DNA of 64,000 nt from Spirometra erinaceieuropaei (GCA_902702965.1 CACRXP010000050.1:1422830-1486829), one strand, 5' to 3'; positions 12,701 to 23,372 are shown, numbered from the stretch's first letter. A program made the numbers and translations. Notes: generated by a model from the letters alone, not told the origin.

Positions 12701-15700
12701 AGACTCGATCTAAATTCTTAAGAATTGGTTGTTTTTTCGAGGAAAAAATGTCGAGCGTACGCTGTTCTAACTACTTGTTGGTGCTGGGAATCATCATAGA
12801 GGTCAGATTGATGTGATAGCTCGAAATCAGTGACCGTCCAGCAAGCCAAGCCAACTGGGCATCTGTGACACCGGCATGAACACATGATTCCAACCGGATA
12901 GGCAATCAACTTTCGATGGCCTCACATACATGTAGTTCTCCGGATTAACTTAAAAAAAATCATGAGACAAGACACGAGAATAGGGGCTCCCTCTATCCCG
13001 GGAGCCTGACGGTTAGGATTCGGGCGTATTCATTTTTCATTAAAGTAACATGCCAAATCAGAAGAAAGTTTTCGTGGAACCTGACTAGGTCTCCTTCTGC
13101 AATGGACTACTAGTGAACTCGGGAATCAGGAAGAATTCTGTAATACTGCACTTGTCAACACTATTTTTCAACGAAATGGTGCTCAGCAGTTGTGAGCATT
13201 TGGGAAATGGAAAGGTGATTTGCGTAGAATAAAGCATGATGTCACAAGACTCTCTGCGAAAGACATAGCTCTCTAGCAGGCTGCATTCTTTTATGGTCTT
13301 TAATTAAACAAATTAGGAAATTTTGGCCATTCAAAAATGCCAGTTTCCTTCACTCTTGTTTGCATCTAAATTGCCGGTTTTTTATCTGACCAATTTATGA
13401 AAATCCCGGCGGCCTCGGTGGGATTGGAACTGATGACAACAACGACAGTGTTTGAGACCAAGCTCACGGCTGTCGTCAAGCCTTACCCTCGCTGTCGTGG
13501 GTTCGAATCCCACCGAACCCGCCATGTTTTTGACGAATTATTTAAATCTGCCAAAAGCACTTATGAATCTGTCATTATTTAACATTTCAAATTAATTTAC
13601 TTTAATTGATTTATTATTGTTAATTTCATCAAGGTTTCCCTTCTGAGCATTGCCGGAAAGGCCGGTCTGGAAGTCGGTGACATCATTGTCAGCATCTGCA
13701 ATTCCCCGGTGCAGGGCAAACAACACAGCCAAGTTAAAGCTGAAATCCTTCGGGCTGGAAACGAGCTGGACTTTATGATAATCAAGTAAGCGTATACAGG
13801 AAATAATTATTAACGCCAAAGATCGAAGGCTTTCGATTATTTAACTGTTGACCTAAAGAAAGTGGAGTGGTGTGAGGCAGTTTGCAACCAAAATAATTTT
13901 TCCAAGGTCAACCAAAGCGTCGCAGTTGCCGAGAGCGGAGTTGATTTGTCAGTCTCCTTAATGCGCATTGGTTATTTGCTAACTGACAAGTCGTTGTGTT
14001 GATGTTCGTAAAATGTACATGGAGGACGCAACCCTAATCGCTGGATTCTGGGACAAATCGCTTTGGTAAACGATACTTTAAAAGGGGCTACGCAGTGAAG
14101 ATCTTGGGCTCTGCTAATGACCGACTAGCATTCTGTTGCAATTTAGAGATGTGCTCGCCCCGTCTGCTGTGTGCGGCATATATTGCTGTTAGGTTTTTAG
14201 CCGCGGGTATGCTCCAGCTCTTCCGATAAAGCAGGTAACATTCACCTGGGATGTTTACATACATAAAAATCGAGATCAGAACCAAGAGACCGTTTTCGGA
14301 CAGCATCACCTTAAAAACGTTCACTTTATATGAAATCATATGGTATATTCTGTTAACTGTATTTCCATCAGATGCCACATGCACACTTCTGGGAAACCGC
14401 ATGAAAGATCGAAACGCCCACACTGGCGTCTGGCAGCAGCATGAAAATCGACAAAGCCTGTTTCTAGAATGTTTGACTAAACCTGTCTTCAGAGAGTAGA
14501 CCAAAACGATTTTTCGCGTGAAAATTATTTTCTGTCGAGCCTCGCTGGCAGCGAAACAATTTCCGACCTAAAACCTTCGTCAAGTTACGCATTTAAGGCA
14601 ATGTTAAGACCACTGTTTTCCAGCCGTAGGTGCCCTCTGCAAAAACGTCTGTCAGAATTTACCTCCTAATTCGACTAATTCCATCAGGTCTGGCATAAAG
14701 TCACATCGGCTTTGCAGTTGAAATTTGTCGATTTCACTTTGTTAATTAATGAATGACGAAATATATGATTCAGCAAGTTTAACAACGGTTTCACTCAAAA
14801 CTGCTTTAGACCTTTAACAGAAACAACTGTAAGCTGGTTCAGGCTTTGACTCGTCTTACGAAACAAGATGCTCTACGATCTTCATTCTAACCTCTGTTCG
14901 GGCCACTTTTAGAAGCACATCATCATTCTTAGAATGCTTTCCCTGACAATGATCGCGAAAATACTGTTGACTGTTTTATTAGGTGAATAATCTCTTGTCG
15001 ATGTGCTGTTTTGAGGCTTTTGAGGAACTGCCTGCGACACAAATTTATATGCATTTCAACAGTAGTGTAGCTCTCCTTGCGGCAAACCAATGTGAATGTG
15101 TCTGCTTGCAATATCGCAAGGCGCATCTACCCTCTTTTTAAACTCTCTCTCTCGCCGCTTCACTATATTCTGCGAACTTTATATACCGCATTTTCCCAAA
15201 TCTGAAAGCCCCTTTTTTACTCTTGGAACGCGTTTTCTCAAAATTAAGGTACTATATACTTAGTTGCTTTTTTAAGCTTCATGGTCCCTAGAGAAATTTC
15301 CCTGTTGCTTCCATAAAATGAGCAGAGAAGGGATGCACTCCCCTCACATTTGACGATAAGTTATGGTAATTTTCCTTTCTTCCTCCTTCTTCCTCACCAT
15401 ACTGTCTTTGTTTAATTTTCTCTGTATATGGCAAATCGAACGTGAGAAATCTTAGTAGTAGCAACAAGAAGCTGTCAAACTACGCCACCCGTAATTGGAA
15501 AACAAACTACCGGACATGAATGCTTTTTTGATTTTGCATTGTCAGATCAACACAGCTGCACAGTGGAGTCCCTTTAAATGACCATGATTGAGGGTATTTA
15601 TTCCGGCAACCCGTATACATCGTTTTCAAGTTGATTTTTGTAAAGTTTTTCTGATGCTGGATTATAAATATCCTGCCGGTTATGAGCACTATCTTTGATT

Positions 15701-18700
15701 GACCACACTGGCCTCTGATTACTCTTTGATCCTGATGCCACCACCACCATGCATGCAAAACCATACTGGCTTGATGGCATATCGTCAAAAACACAGTATC
15801 AGTAGCAGAGGAATTTGGGATCTGGATGCGAGACAGGCAGCCGCTGATGACATTCTCGACATGCAGCACTTACCGTTCAGCCACCAAAAAATTACACATT
15901 ATATCTTACTGTGCTCCAGTGTTGAGAATAATTAGGAAATGCACGAACTAATACTAATTTAATGTTCACTAGGAGACTGCGTCAAATTCCTGAATGAAAA
16001 ATAAAAATGCCGGCTAGATCGCAGTTGGTAGCCAGGCCCCGTATTACAGGTGATTTGGGGGTTTGTTTACTGGAGCTATTTTTTGGGGCTCCATAACCAC
16101 ATCTGATCCATTTGGCCTCCGTTTTACGTTTGAAGTTAGGATTAGGGTACAGGTTAATGGTTTTCGATTTTCGGGTTAGGGTTATGCCATTAGGCCTGGG
16201 TTTTTCGGTTACGGTTAGGGTTTGAGCGTACGATTAGGTTTCAGCATTACGATTAGGTTTTCAGTTACGGCTATGTCTAGGGACTACGGTTACGTTTACG
16301 ATTTCGGTTAGGGTTAGGGTTGCCCTTAGGGTTAACGGTTAACGTTTAGGGTTGACTTTAGAGTTAGGGTTAAGGTTAGGATTAGGGTTAAGGTCGCCGT
16401 CCACTTCCCCATTCCTGGCTACCAACTGTGATCTAGCCTAAATGCCTTCTGGTTCCTTTTTGGTGTTTGGGTGTTTACGTTTGCACGGACAAGTGCATTT
16501 CTTGAACCCCTACAAAAAATCGCGTAACAAAAATACAGCGTTTTCAAAGAGAAAATGTGCAACTTTAATAAATTCCCGAAAATTATAGGAGAGATTAAAT
16601 TCGTTCCTATTTGTATTATCATCAAAAGGGTTGTTGCAGTTTTACTTGCTAGACTTGCCCTCTCGTTCCAACACCTTGAAGACTATCTGCATACTTGCAC
16701 GAGAGCGTCTCCATTTTAAACAAACTTCAGCCACCGTCGGACGTTTTGTAGCATCTCTTCTCTGGCCTCGTTGGAGACCGTGCGGACTCTTTCCTCAGGC
16801 TTTGACAGATCAGGGAGTCGAGTTGAATACAGCCCACCTTCGACATAGGCTTATCAGCGGTTAAGTGTGGTGGTATATAGCAAACATTGCTTTATGTTAT
16901 TGCCGACACAGACAAGGGAGACCGGAATGGCTATTTCTGGCTTATTGGCCGCCGTCAGCCAGACATACCCATCCCCAAGTGTGGAACACCCGAGGCTCGA
17001 ACTCGCGACCTGTTAGTTAGAAGTCCACGTCTCTAACCACTCGGTGAGCACCCCCTACCATTGTATATTCCCTATCGAAACCGACAGGGCAACGGGCTAC
17101 TGGCCCAGTGGTTAGAGGCGTGGACTTCTAGCTAACAGGTTGCGAGTTCGAGCCTCGGCTGTGCTACACTTCGGGGTTGGGTATGACTAACTGATGACGA
17201 CTAATAAGCCAGAAATGGCCATTCCAGTCTGCCTTGTCTTTGTCGGTAATATCATTCTGCCTATATCATGCGCCTCTGTACGGCTGCTGTTTGGGCTCGA
17301 GAGAGAGCCCGTAAGGCACAACGGAACGAGTGAGTTCCGTAAGAACGGTCGGTGAGCGCCTCCTAACAAACATTGCCTTTTTGGATCTGTTGGTTCTAAG
17401 GCGAAGTTCAGAGAGCCTGTTGGTTTTTCTGCTGCAGACAGGGAATCGACAAGACGGTGCTCAGTGAGAAAGTGCCTGAGGTGCTGCAGCCGGCAGCCCA
17501 GATAGAACCGCAGCCCTGGCAGTCAGTGCAGACGGAAGCTCGTGCTTCGGGAGAGCCTTACCGAGCCGCGGGCAGGCAACAGTATCCCAGCCCTCGAACT
17601 GCCACCACTGGCAATAGTCCTTACCGACCGATTCGCACCAACTCTCTGCGGCTGCTGGATGAACATCTGGCCAACATGAGCACGCGGCCCAAAAACGAAC
17701 CAACAATTCGGGTCTACACGGTAGGCACCGGTGCAGCAAATTCTTCTAACTTATCGACACTGCGCTTTCATTTATGCTGATAGCCCGCATTTATGTGTTT
17801 ATTTGTGTAATGGCTCCTCAGCGTTTAGCTGCTTCCTTTGTCTGGGTTATTCGGCGATTTCTAGGTATATTTTCATTCCCTCTTCTCCTGCAGAGAGGGG
17901 TGATTTCTGTTAGTTTTTTTAATTCTAAAACTTTCAAACCTTACTCAGTAGCATCTATAGTAAGGCCACGCACTGAAATCCGCAAAGCAACAACTTCTAA
18001 ATGACCGTCAGGATCTTTGTTGAAACTTTACACCCTCCTACATACAGCCATGTTACCAACTACTGCCGGATTTCTTAATTGTAACTGTCACGCTTCGACC
18101 TCTCGTTGCGGACAGATATCTTATCATCCGCTGAATAAGTCCTCTTGATACGGATTAATAGGCGACATTAAAAAAAATCAGTATATAAGCCCAAAATTAT
18201 CGAAAAAGCAGGTAATTTGACGGCTGAAGTAACTTGCCTCCAAAATGGGCTTTCTTCGTCGACAATCTTGAAGTTTTTTGTCTTGGTGGGCGGATATGCT
18301 GGTGATTTGGTTAAACATTAAATCTCCTGACCGGACATTGTTGAATTTATCAGTTTGCAATGCTCACTGCAGTCCTAATTACTAACGCGACGCTTGGTAA
18401 ATACCGCCCCACGACAACGCGAGATGTATCCAGTCTGGGGGATTTTGGATAGGACAGCTTAAATTGGTTACGTGGTGTTTTCTCTTCTCCCATAGTTTAA
18501 ATCTCTATTACTCTTTTAGATAAATAGGGGAATAATTTTAAGACCCAATGATGATATGCAAAGATTTTGGAAATTTGCCTGTTGAGATGGGAGAGAATTA
18601 ACATTCCCGATCAAACTAGGCATGGTACGTAAATTAGAATTAGGGCTCACAGCACCTCCATGCAAGTTTCCAGATGCTTGGATGATTAGCTGGGTAAAAT

Positions 18701-21152
18701 CAACACTTTTGCATCTTTTTCCCCAGTAATTGGCATCGTTGTTCTTACTTTTCATAAAAGCTTTTCAAAAACATTCAGTGTCAGGTAGTTGCCATTAGCA
18801 TGCTCGGCAACATTCCTGTTAGGGTCTAGGTCAAGACGCACCTGGTCCGAGGCACTTTTAGCACATGTTATCCTGAAGGTCTGCTGCAGTGTTTACAGGG
18901 TCTTTCGATTGAGTGTGCCCTTTTGCCGTCTTGTCAGGCTGCTTGTTTGGCCACTGTTTCCATCTTAAGCCAAAAAAGTCTATTTTGTTTATATCCAGCT
19001 TAAGAAAAACAAGTTTATTTAGGGGCTGCAAATCCTGGAATTTTAATATGTTTCCCAGAGTTGAATCCATCTGCAGAGGTTGACTGCAAATAAACCCATA
19101 TTTGCCTATAAAGGTCATTTCACTGCTAGCGCAAAAGATCTGAACAGCACTCATCATTTTCGAATGTTCTCTCACCAACGCCTGCTCCATTACCTTCTGA
19201 AAGATCGCAATTTTGATTGTCTGAATTTCCTCACTTCACATGTTTAATTGGGCTTAAGTCGTGAATGTTAGATAGAAGGATACACCCGTTCCAATCAACA
19301 ATATTTCCTCCCCAGTAAAAGGTGTCCGACAATTTTGTCGTAACTTTTCTACCAAATAGATCATTCACCTGTAGAAGTATTTGTCAAGGCAAATTAGAGG
19401 TATAAAGTCGACATGTTTGACCAGTTCAAGTAACAACGTCAAAACCAATCAATGCTAGCACGACTTCTGAGTAGCAAAACATCCATACAATAATCCAATT
19501 GTGCTTACGCCGCAGCAGATTTGATTCAATCCTTTTGACGGCGGGTGGGACTTGTGTTTCCCGGTGCAAATAAGTCCTTTTTCCCCAGACGATAAAAAAC
19601 ACTTTGTCCTCAGCACAGGACTGACATACAGTAGGTGAGCTAACTCATTAAATGTCAACCGAAATTCAGAGATGCGTTTTAGTTTCGGAAAGACTAATTA
19701 AGTAGGGTTGTAAAACTAATCATCCTGCAGCCTAATTCCAAACTATTGCACTTACTTCAGGATGCCAGCTCATGGATGGGTTACTTTCCAGCTGCAGGCA
19801 ACAACTGTACTTTGCAAAAAAATGACTACTTAAGTAGTATGCATTTTCCCATTGATTTTCGATGCCCTTAAAAATTCAATTATATTTCATGGGAAACATG
19901 CATAAAAGCATCCATTCTTTTGCTCATTCGGTAAAAAATTACGTCTTTTTCCAATTTTATACCCGAAGGAGGTTGTAATTCGGTGTAAAGAAAGTTTCTA
20001 TTTGCAAGTTTTTTCAATACCGTGAAGTGGCCGTTCATAAAATGTCATGTCTCTGCGTTTACCAACGTGGCTTTTAAAGTTAACATTATGGCTCAAATTC
20101 ACTGCTCAATTTCATGAACGACATAAAGTCTTCTCCTCATACCGTAGAAAAATGTATGGTTTTCCCTAAGCGGAAAATATACGGCTGGCAGTTTCAAAAC
20201 CCTGATATGCAGTTGTAACGGCAGGTCGGGTTCAAATTTATCCGGGAATTGGGGACGTTCTTGAAAACCGAGTTGTACCCTTCCCTCGAGTAAAAAAATG
20301 GAAGAAGACGCAATTTTCTACCAAATGAGCAAAAGAATGATAGCTTATGCGTGTTTTCTATAAAATATAATTGAATATTTAAGGGCATCGAAAATTAATG
20401 GGGAAAATGTTTGCTACTTAAGTAGTCATTTTTTTACAGAGTATAGTTTTTGCCTGCAGCCGAAAGAAGTTCATCCACGAACCGGCATCCTGTAGTGACT
20501 GAAATATTGTAGAACTATGCTGCATGATGATTAGTTTTACAACTCTACTTAATTAATCTTTTCAAAACGAAAACACATTTCGGAATTTCGGTTGACATTT
20601 CATGACTTAGCCCACCTACTGTATGCTCCTCTAAACTCCTGTTGTATGCCACACTCCCTGATTTTCTACTCAAAGCGCCCTATCTTGATACCTTAAAGAT
20701 GCCAACACATCAGGCAGAACCTTCCTCGAGGACCGACTACACATCTGACTACTACACCACTTCTACTGTCGTTCGTACAAACCGAAACATCAACACGTAC
20801 CATCCGCAGACGGCCGTCTACACTGCACGGTCGCCCTACCAACAACAGCAGCTACCGATGTATGAACAGCCCGGGGCCCTCTCTCCGAGGCCTTACTTTG
20901 CTAGCTCAGCCTACCCCATTCACACTGTGCAGTATGTCAGCGCGGAACCCTCGCCTAGGGGAACTGCCTTCGCGGGCACCCCCTACGATAGCCCCTCTTC
21001 ACAGGTCTACTACGCCAACAACACTGTAAGAACGCAACCGCTCAAAGTAACCACCCTGAGCAACAGCTACCAGCCGCAGCCGCAGCAGCAGCAGCAGCAG
21101 TACAATTATACTCAGTTTTCGGGACAAGTCTACTCACGGCCGACCTACTACA
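5579..21152 (+). CDS. ALP/Enigma/ZASP-like PDZ-domain protein (spliced; 3' end uncertain)
   Basis: The four well-supported exons are 5579-6775, 13634-13785, 17438-17720 and 20699-21152, about 695 codons in all. Residues 1 to about 365 are acidic then Pro/Ala-rich and look disordered. Residues about 369-450 form one PDZ domain: INWGFAVFGGADF, a PPFISR/V strand across the exon 1/2 joint, AGKAGLEVGDIIVSI, and AEILRAGNELDFMI at the end. The GGxDF...P...ISRV pattern is that of the ALP/Enigma/ZASP group, whose members bind alpha-actinin and organise Z-discs or stress fibres (established for the family). The remainder is low-complexity, rich in Gln, Pro, Tyr and Ser. Two things differ from typical relatives: the PDZ is internal rather than N-terminal, and no LIM domain was found. 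A role in the muscle or cortical cytoskeleton is inference. Confidence 0.8.
8399..8650. mobile_element. Short TIR element with homopolymer C/G ends (R4)
   Basis: Imperfect inverted repeats of about 60 bp face each other. On the left are a run of C and ACACGGGAGAAGGAAC; on the right are GTTCCAACTCCCGTGT and a run of G. Both inner edges resemble CGTAT(T)ACAGG. The internal ~120 bp is weakly periodic (TTAAG/TTGAG/TTAGG-like), recalling the telomere-like cores of R1-R3. No ORF is credible. Confidence 0.5.
9960..10236 (-). mobile_element. tRNA-derived SINE S2b
   Basis: Read on the minus strand from 10236, the sequence begins with an A-box-like TTGGCTCAGTGG and a B-box-like GGTTTAAATCC. The S2 body follows, shared with S2a and S2c, including a GATGCTGCGCAAGTCTACTA block. 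The distal boundary is approximate. Confidence 0.6.
12391..12718. repeat. Two-copy tandem repeat, 164-bp unit
   Basis: The unit beginning TAAACAGCAGTCGTTCACTC at 12391 recurs at 12555 with only scattered substitutions. Both units contain CCAGGGAAATCGATCGA, GGCCTGACGATGGACTTTAA and TCGAACAGACTCGATC. It is non-coding and intronic. Confidence 0.9.
13409..13520. repeat. Imperfect palindrome made of two opposed tRNA T-arm-like segments
   Basis: The right arm contains GTGGGTTCGAATCCCAC, a perfect T-stem/loop with a pol III B-box (GGTTCGAATCC). The left arm GGCGGCCTCGGTGGGATTGG is its near reverse complement (23 bp, about 3 mismatches). Short inner arms ACGACAG/CTGTCGT also pair. No acceptor stem or complete tRNA can be folded, so this is a SINE-like relic rather than a tRNA gene. 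Confidence 0.5.
13634..13785 (+). CDS. Gene 1 exon 2: second half of PDZ
   Basis: The exon starts after a TCATCAAG acceptor in phase 0 and encodes VSLLSIAGKAGLEVGDIIVS and the final PDZ helix and strand. It ends at an AA|GTAAGC donor, phase 2. Reading past the donor meets an immediate in-frame TAA, which confirms the splice. Confidence 0.85.
16006..16446 (+). mobile_element. TIR element with long telomere-like core (R2)
   Basis: Inverted ends of about 33 bp are ATGCCGGCTAGATCGCAGTT on the left and the complement of a near-identical sequence ending at 16446. About 250 bp inside (16140-16400) is a degenerate GGTTAGGGTTAGGG-type array. The left interior shares CCCGTATTACAGGTGATTTG and ACATAACCACATCTGATCC-like blocks with R1 and R3. 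Confidence 0.7.
16898..17056 (-). mobile_element. tRNA-derived SINE S1a (minus)
   Basis: On the minus strand the head reads GTGCTCACCGAGTGGTTAG (A-box-like), a CTTCTAA anticodon-loop-like segment and GCGAGTTCGAGCC (B-box-like). The S1 body with GCCAGAAATAGCCATTCC follows. It faces S1b head to head. Confidence 0.65.
17057..17370 (+). mobile_element. tRNA-derived SINE S1b (plus)
   Basis: The copy carries a leader (CTATCGAAACCGACAGGG), a tRNA-like head (GGCCCAGTGGTTAGAGGCGT ... GCGAGTTCGAGCC), a body ending near CTTGTCTTTGTCGG, and a tail with GGGCTCGAGAGAGAGCCC and CGAGTGAGTTCCG. The CTTCTA loop hints at descent from a tRNA-Arg(UCU) (inference). Confidence 0.65.
17438..17720 (+). CDS. Gene 1 exon 3: Pro/Gln-rich linker
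   Basis: The exon starts after TTTTTCTGCTGCAG. Its first base completes the codon opened by exon 2 (AA|A), giving a phase-consistent KQGIDKTVLSEKVPEVLQP. The sequence then becomes Pro/Ser/Thr/Arg-rich with no domain. It ends at an ACG|GTAGGC donor, phase 0. Confidence 0.8.
17721..20698 (+). other. Gene 1 intron 3 (3.0 kb)
   Basis: The intron contains foldback element A2 (19627-20623), whose right end lies only about 75 bp upstream of exon 4. The interval 17730-19620 shows no supported gene or element. Confidence 0.55.
19627..20623 (-). mobile_element. Foldback MITE, subfamily A, copy A2
   Basis: The element begins TA-CAGTAGGTGAGCTAACTC and ends ...CCCACCTACTG-TA. The arms are of about 350 bp and contain ATTTTCGATGCCCTTAAA on one side and its complement on the other. 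The spacer is inverted relative to A1, A3 and A5, so it is called minus. It has no ORF. Confidence 0.85.
20699..21152 (+). CDS. Gene 1 exon 4: Tyr/Gln/Ser-rich tail
   Basis: The frame is continuous and codon-biased, low-complexity and rich in Tyr, Gln, Ser and Pro, with a glutamine run encoded by CAG repeats near 21082-21100. The acceptor CCTTAAAG|ATG is in phase 0 as exon 3 requires, but its pyrimidine tract is weak. A stronger acceptor at 20676 would break the phase. The exon ends at TACTACA|GTAAGA, phase 1. Confidence 0.7.
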
Positions 21153-21704
21153 GTAAGATCCTCCCGTTTTCCTCGTCTTCGAGTGCCCTACCATGAATAC
21201 TGCGCCCCTCATGGCTTTTGGTGGCTACAACAGCGCTGACGGCGATAGAAAATTATTTTCTTTTCAAATTTTAACGAAGTGGTGAGAATGTATGTCGGTA
21301 GAGAGGGATTACGGAATTCGTCATTGATAATGATGACAAAAGTATCTAAAGGCATATAAAGGAACCTTTTGCACGTTTGTCCTAGAAACCTGTGCAAAAT
21401 ATGAAGCCCAAATAACTATTAAGAAGGTTCTAAATTGCTAATGAACACAAACTATGCCAAGGTATTCAGTTGAGAATGCCAAAGATCCACTAAACTTTAC
21501 TAGCTGAACTCGACGCCATCCGGGTCTTTTCACTTCATTCTAACCTGTTTCTCCGGTATTACTCATAGTTTTAGGGTTTGAAGTCTATGTTACTTTAAGG
21601 GCTCTTGACAAATCGTCGCATTTTAATCAGCATCTTATTTTACGATGATGTTGGTCAATGAAAATTTTATAGTGTTCTGAATAATATTCGGCTGTGTTTT
21701 ACAG

Positions 21705-21743
21705 GAGGAAATTATCGGCGTAGACTCTGCACAAACAAAGTTG
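21705..21743 (+). CDS. Candidate micro-exon 5 of gene 1
   Basis: A strong acceptor (GGCTGTGTTTTACAG) is followed by 39 nt that keep the phase-1 frame and read RGNYRRRLCTNKV, then a GTAGAA donor, again phase 1. Only splice signals and phase support it. Confidence 0.3.
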
Positions 21744-21945
21744 GTAGAAAGATGGCGAGAGTGTAAATTCCCTTAACGATCAAAAATACATACGTGGAAC
21801 TAAATCATAGAGGGGTGCGCACCGGTCGGATTACGGAACTCACTCGCCTCATTGTGTCTTGGGGCTCTCTCTCTCTCGAGCCCCACCAGCAGCCGCACAG
21901 TGAAAAAGATAAGGGAGACTCAAATGATCATTACTGACTTATTAG

Positions 21946-22314
21946 CTCAGATTGGCAAAGTTGAGATATCCGGGTTGAATAATTGAAGACGAAGACAGGC
22001 TCTCCGGAAGAGGTTTATTTAAGTGCTGACGTTTCAAAGAGCTGGGTCGGCTCTTCATTGTCAAAGCGTAAAATGCACTTAATCGATCAGAAATTTAATT
22101 TAAAGTGGCAGTCGTGTTGGCNNNNNNNNNNNNNNNNNNNNNNNNNNNNNNNNNNNNNNNNNNNNNNNNNNNNCGGCCAACACGACTGCCACTTTAAATT
22201 AAATTTCTGATCGATTAAGTGCATTTTACGCTTTGACAATGAAGAGCCGACCCAGCTCTTTGAAACGTCAGCACTTAAATAAACCTCTTCCGGAGAGCCT
22301 GTCTTCGTCTTCAA
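21946..22314. mobile_element. Perfect inverted-repeat element around an assembly gap, Penelope-like termini
   Basis: Two 139-nt arms (21983-22121 and 22176-22314) are perfect reverse complements across 52 Ns. The 11-bp direct repeat TGACTTATTAG at 21935-21945 and 22315-22325 flanks the insert and looks like a target duplication inside SINE S1c. The arms resemble those at 50.7 kb, sharing the GTCAAA-CGTAAAAT-C-CTTAA-CGA pattern. They contain a hairpin (AAGAGC...GCTCTT) followed by GAAACGTCAG and an AAATAAACC segment. Open frames in both arms are mirror images and not a gene. Confidence 0.7.
22122..22173. other. Assembly gap (52 N)
   Basis: A run of N lies at the centre of a perfect inverted repeat. 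The true length of the missing sequence is unknown and may be much larger than 52 bp. Confidence 0.99.
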
Positions 22315-22360
22315 TGACTTATTAGCCGTCATCTGCTAGCCATACCCCAACTCCGAGACA

Positions 22361-23345
22361 CAGTAACTCATGAAATCACAACAGAAATTGCGAAATGCGT
22401 TTTCGTTTCGAAAAGATTAATTAAGTTGGGTTGTAAAAGCAACCATCAAGCAACACAATTCTATAATGATTCAGTTACGTTGACTTGCCGACTTTCGAAT
22501 CAACTTGTTTTTGGCTACACACAAAAACTATACGCCGTAAAAAAGGGCTACTTAAGTAGCATGTATTTTCCTTATCGAGTTTTGATGGCCTTAAAGATTC
22601 AATTATATTTCATATAGAACATGCATAAAAATATTCATTCTTTTACTCATTCAGTAGGAAATTGCGTTTTCTTTGAATTTAACACTCATAAGAAGGGTAT
22701 AATTTGGTTTTATAAACTTTTTTCCATTCCCGAATAATTTTGAACCCAACCTGCCGTTACACTTGCATTCAGGGTTCCCAAACTACAAGTTGCATACTTT
22801 TCGCGTACGGAAGGCTATACTTTTCCCTACGATAATAAAGGTGGACCATATAGACTTCATAAAATTAAGCAGTGGATTTAAACCACATTGTTAACTTTGC
22901 AAGCCACACTGATAAACACAGGGACATGGCGTTTTATGAAGGGCCATTTCACGGTGTTAAAAAATCTCATAATTAGAAACTTTTTAAACCCAATTATACC
23001 CTTCCTTCGAGTACAAAATTAAAAGATGACACAATTTTCTACTGAATGAGCAAAGAAAAATACTGTTATATATGTTCTCTATGAAACATAATTGAATCTT
23101 TCAGGGCATCGAAAATAAATGAAAAAAATGTCTGCTACATAAATAGCCATTTCTTACGGAGTACGGTTTCTGGATGCAGCCGAAAAAAAGTTTGCTTGAA
23201 AGCCGGCACCCTGGGGTAACTGAATTATTATAGAATTGAGATGCGGAATGATTACTTTTACAACCCTACTTAATTAATCTTTTCGAAACGGAAACGCATT
23301 TCGGAATTCCGGTTGACATTTCATGAGTTAGTCCACCTAATCTAT
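22361..23345 (+). mobile_element. Foldback MITE, subfamily A, copy A3
   Basis: The left end CAGTAACTCATGAAATCA is degenerate; the right end is ...GGTTGACATTTCATGAGTTA followed by GTCCACCTAATCTA. The spacer is in plus orientation, with GAACCCAACCTGCCGTTACA. It is inserted in SINE S1c, which continues on both sides. Confidence 0.8.
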
Positions 23346-23372
23346 GCAACCCCTAGTGCTTGAACTCACGAC

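Larger units (their letters stand above)
6776..13633 (+). other. Gene 1 intron 1 (6.9 kb)
   Basis: The intron runs from a GTGAGT donor to a TTTCATCAAG acceptor. It contains TIR element R4 (8399-8650), SINE S2b (about 9960-10236), a two-copy 164-bp tandem repeat (12391-12718) and a tRNA-like palindrome (13409-13520). The remaining AT-rich stretches (6800-8390, 8660-9950, 10240-12390, 12720-13400) hold only short non-homologous frames. Confidence 0.6.
13786..17437 (+). other. Gene 1 intron 2 (3.7 kb)
   Basis: A GTAAGC...CTGCAG intron. It holds TIR element R2 (16006-16446) and an inverted pair of S1 SINEs (16898-17370). The interval 13800-16000 is AT-rich with no supported gene. Confidence 0.6.
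21812..22360 (-). mobile_element. SINE S1c (minus), broken by a hairpin element and by MITE A3
   Basis: Pieces 21812-21945 and 22315-22360 rejoin to the minus-strand S1 consensus (tail with GGGGCTCTCTCTCTCTCGAG, body with CATACCCCAACTCCGAG). A further piece, GCTTGAACTCACGACCAGCT, continues after MITE A3 at 23346-23372. The SINE is therefore older than both insertions. Confidence 0.6.

Noticed and set aside
13409..13520. A genuine tRNA gene
   Set aside because: Only the T-arm is intact; no acceptor stem, D-arm or anticodon arm can be assembled at normal spacing.
17190..17222. CTGATGA ... GAAA spacing in SINE S1b resembling a hammerhead core
   Set aside because: The intervening sequence cannot form helix II, and the motif is not conserved in the other S1 copies.
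21983..22332. Mirror-image open frames on both strands across the N gap
   Set aside because: They are the same inverted-repeat arm read twice and run into Ns, so there is no evidence of a protein.
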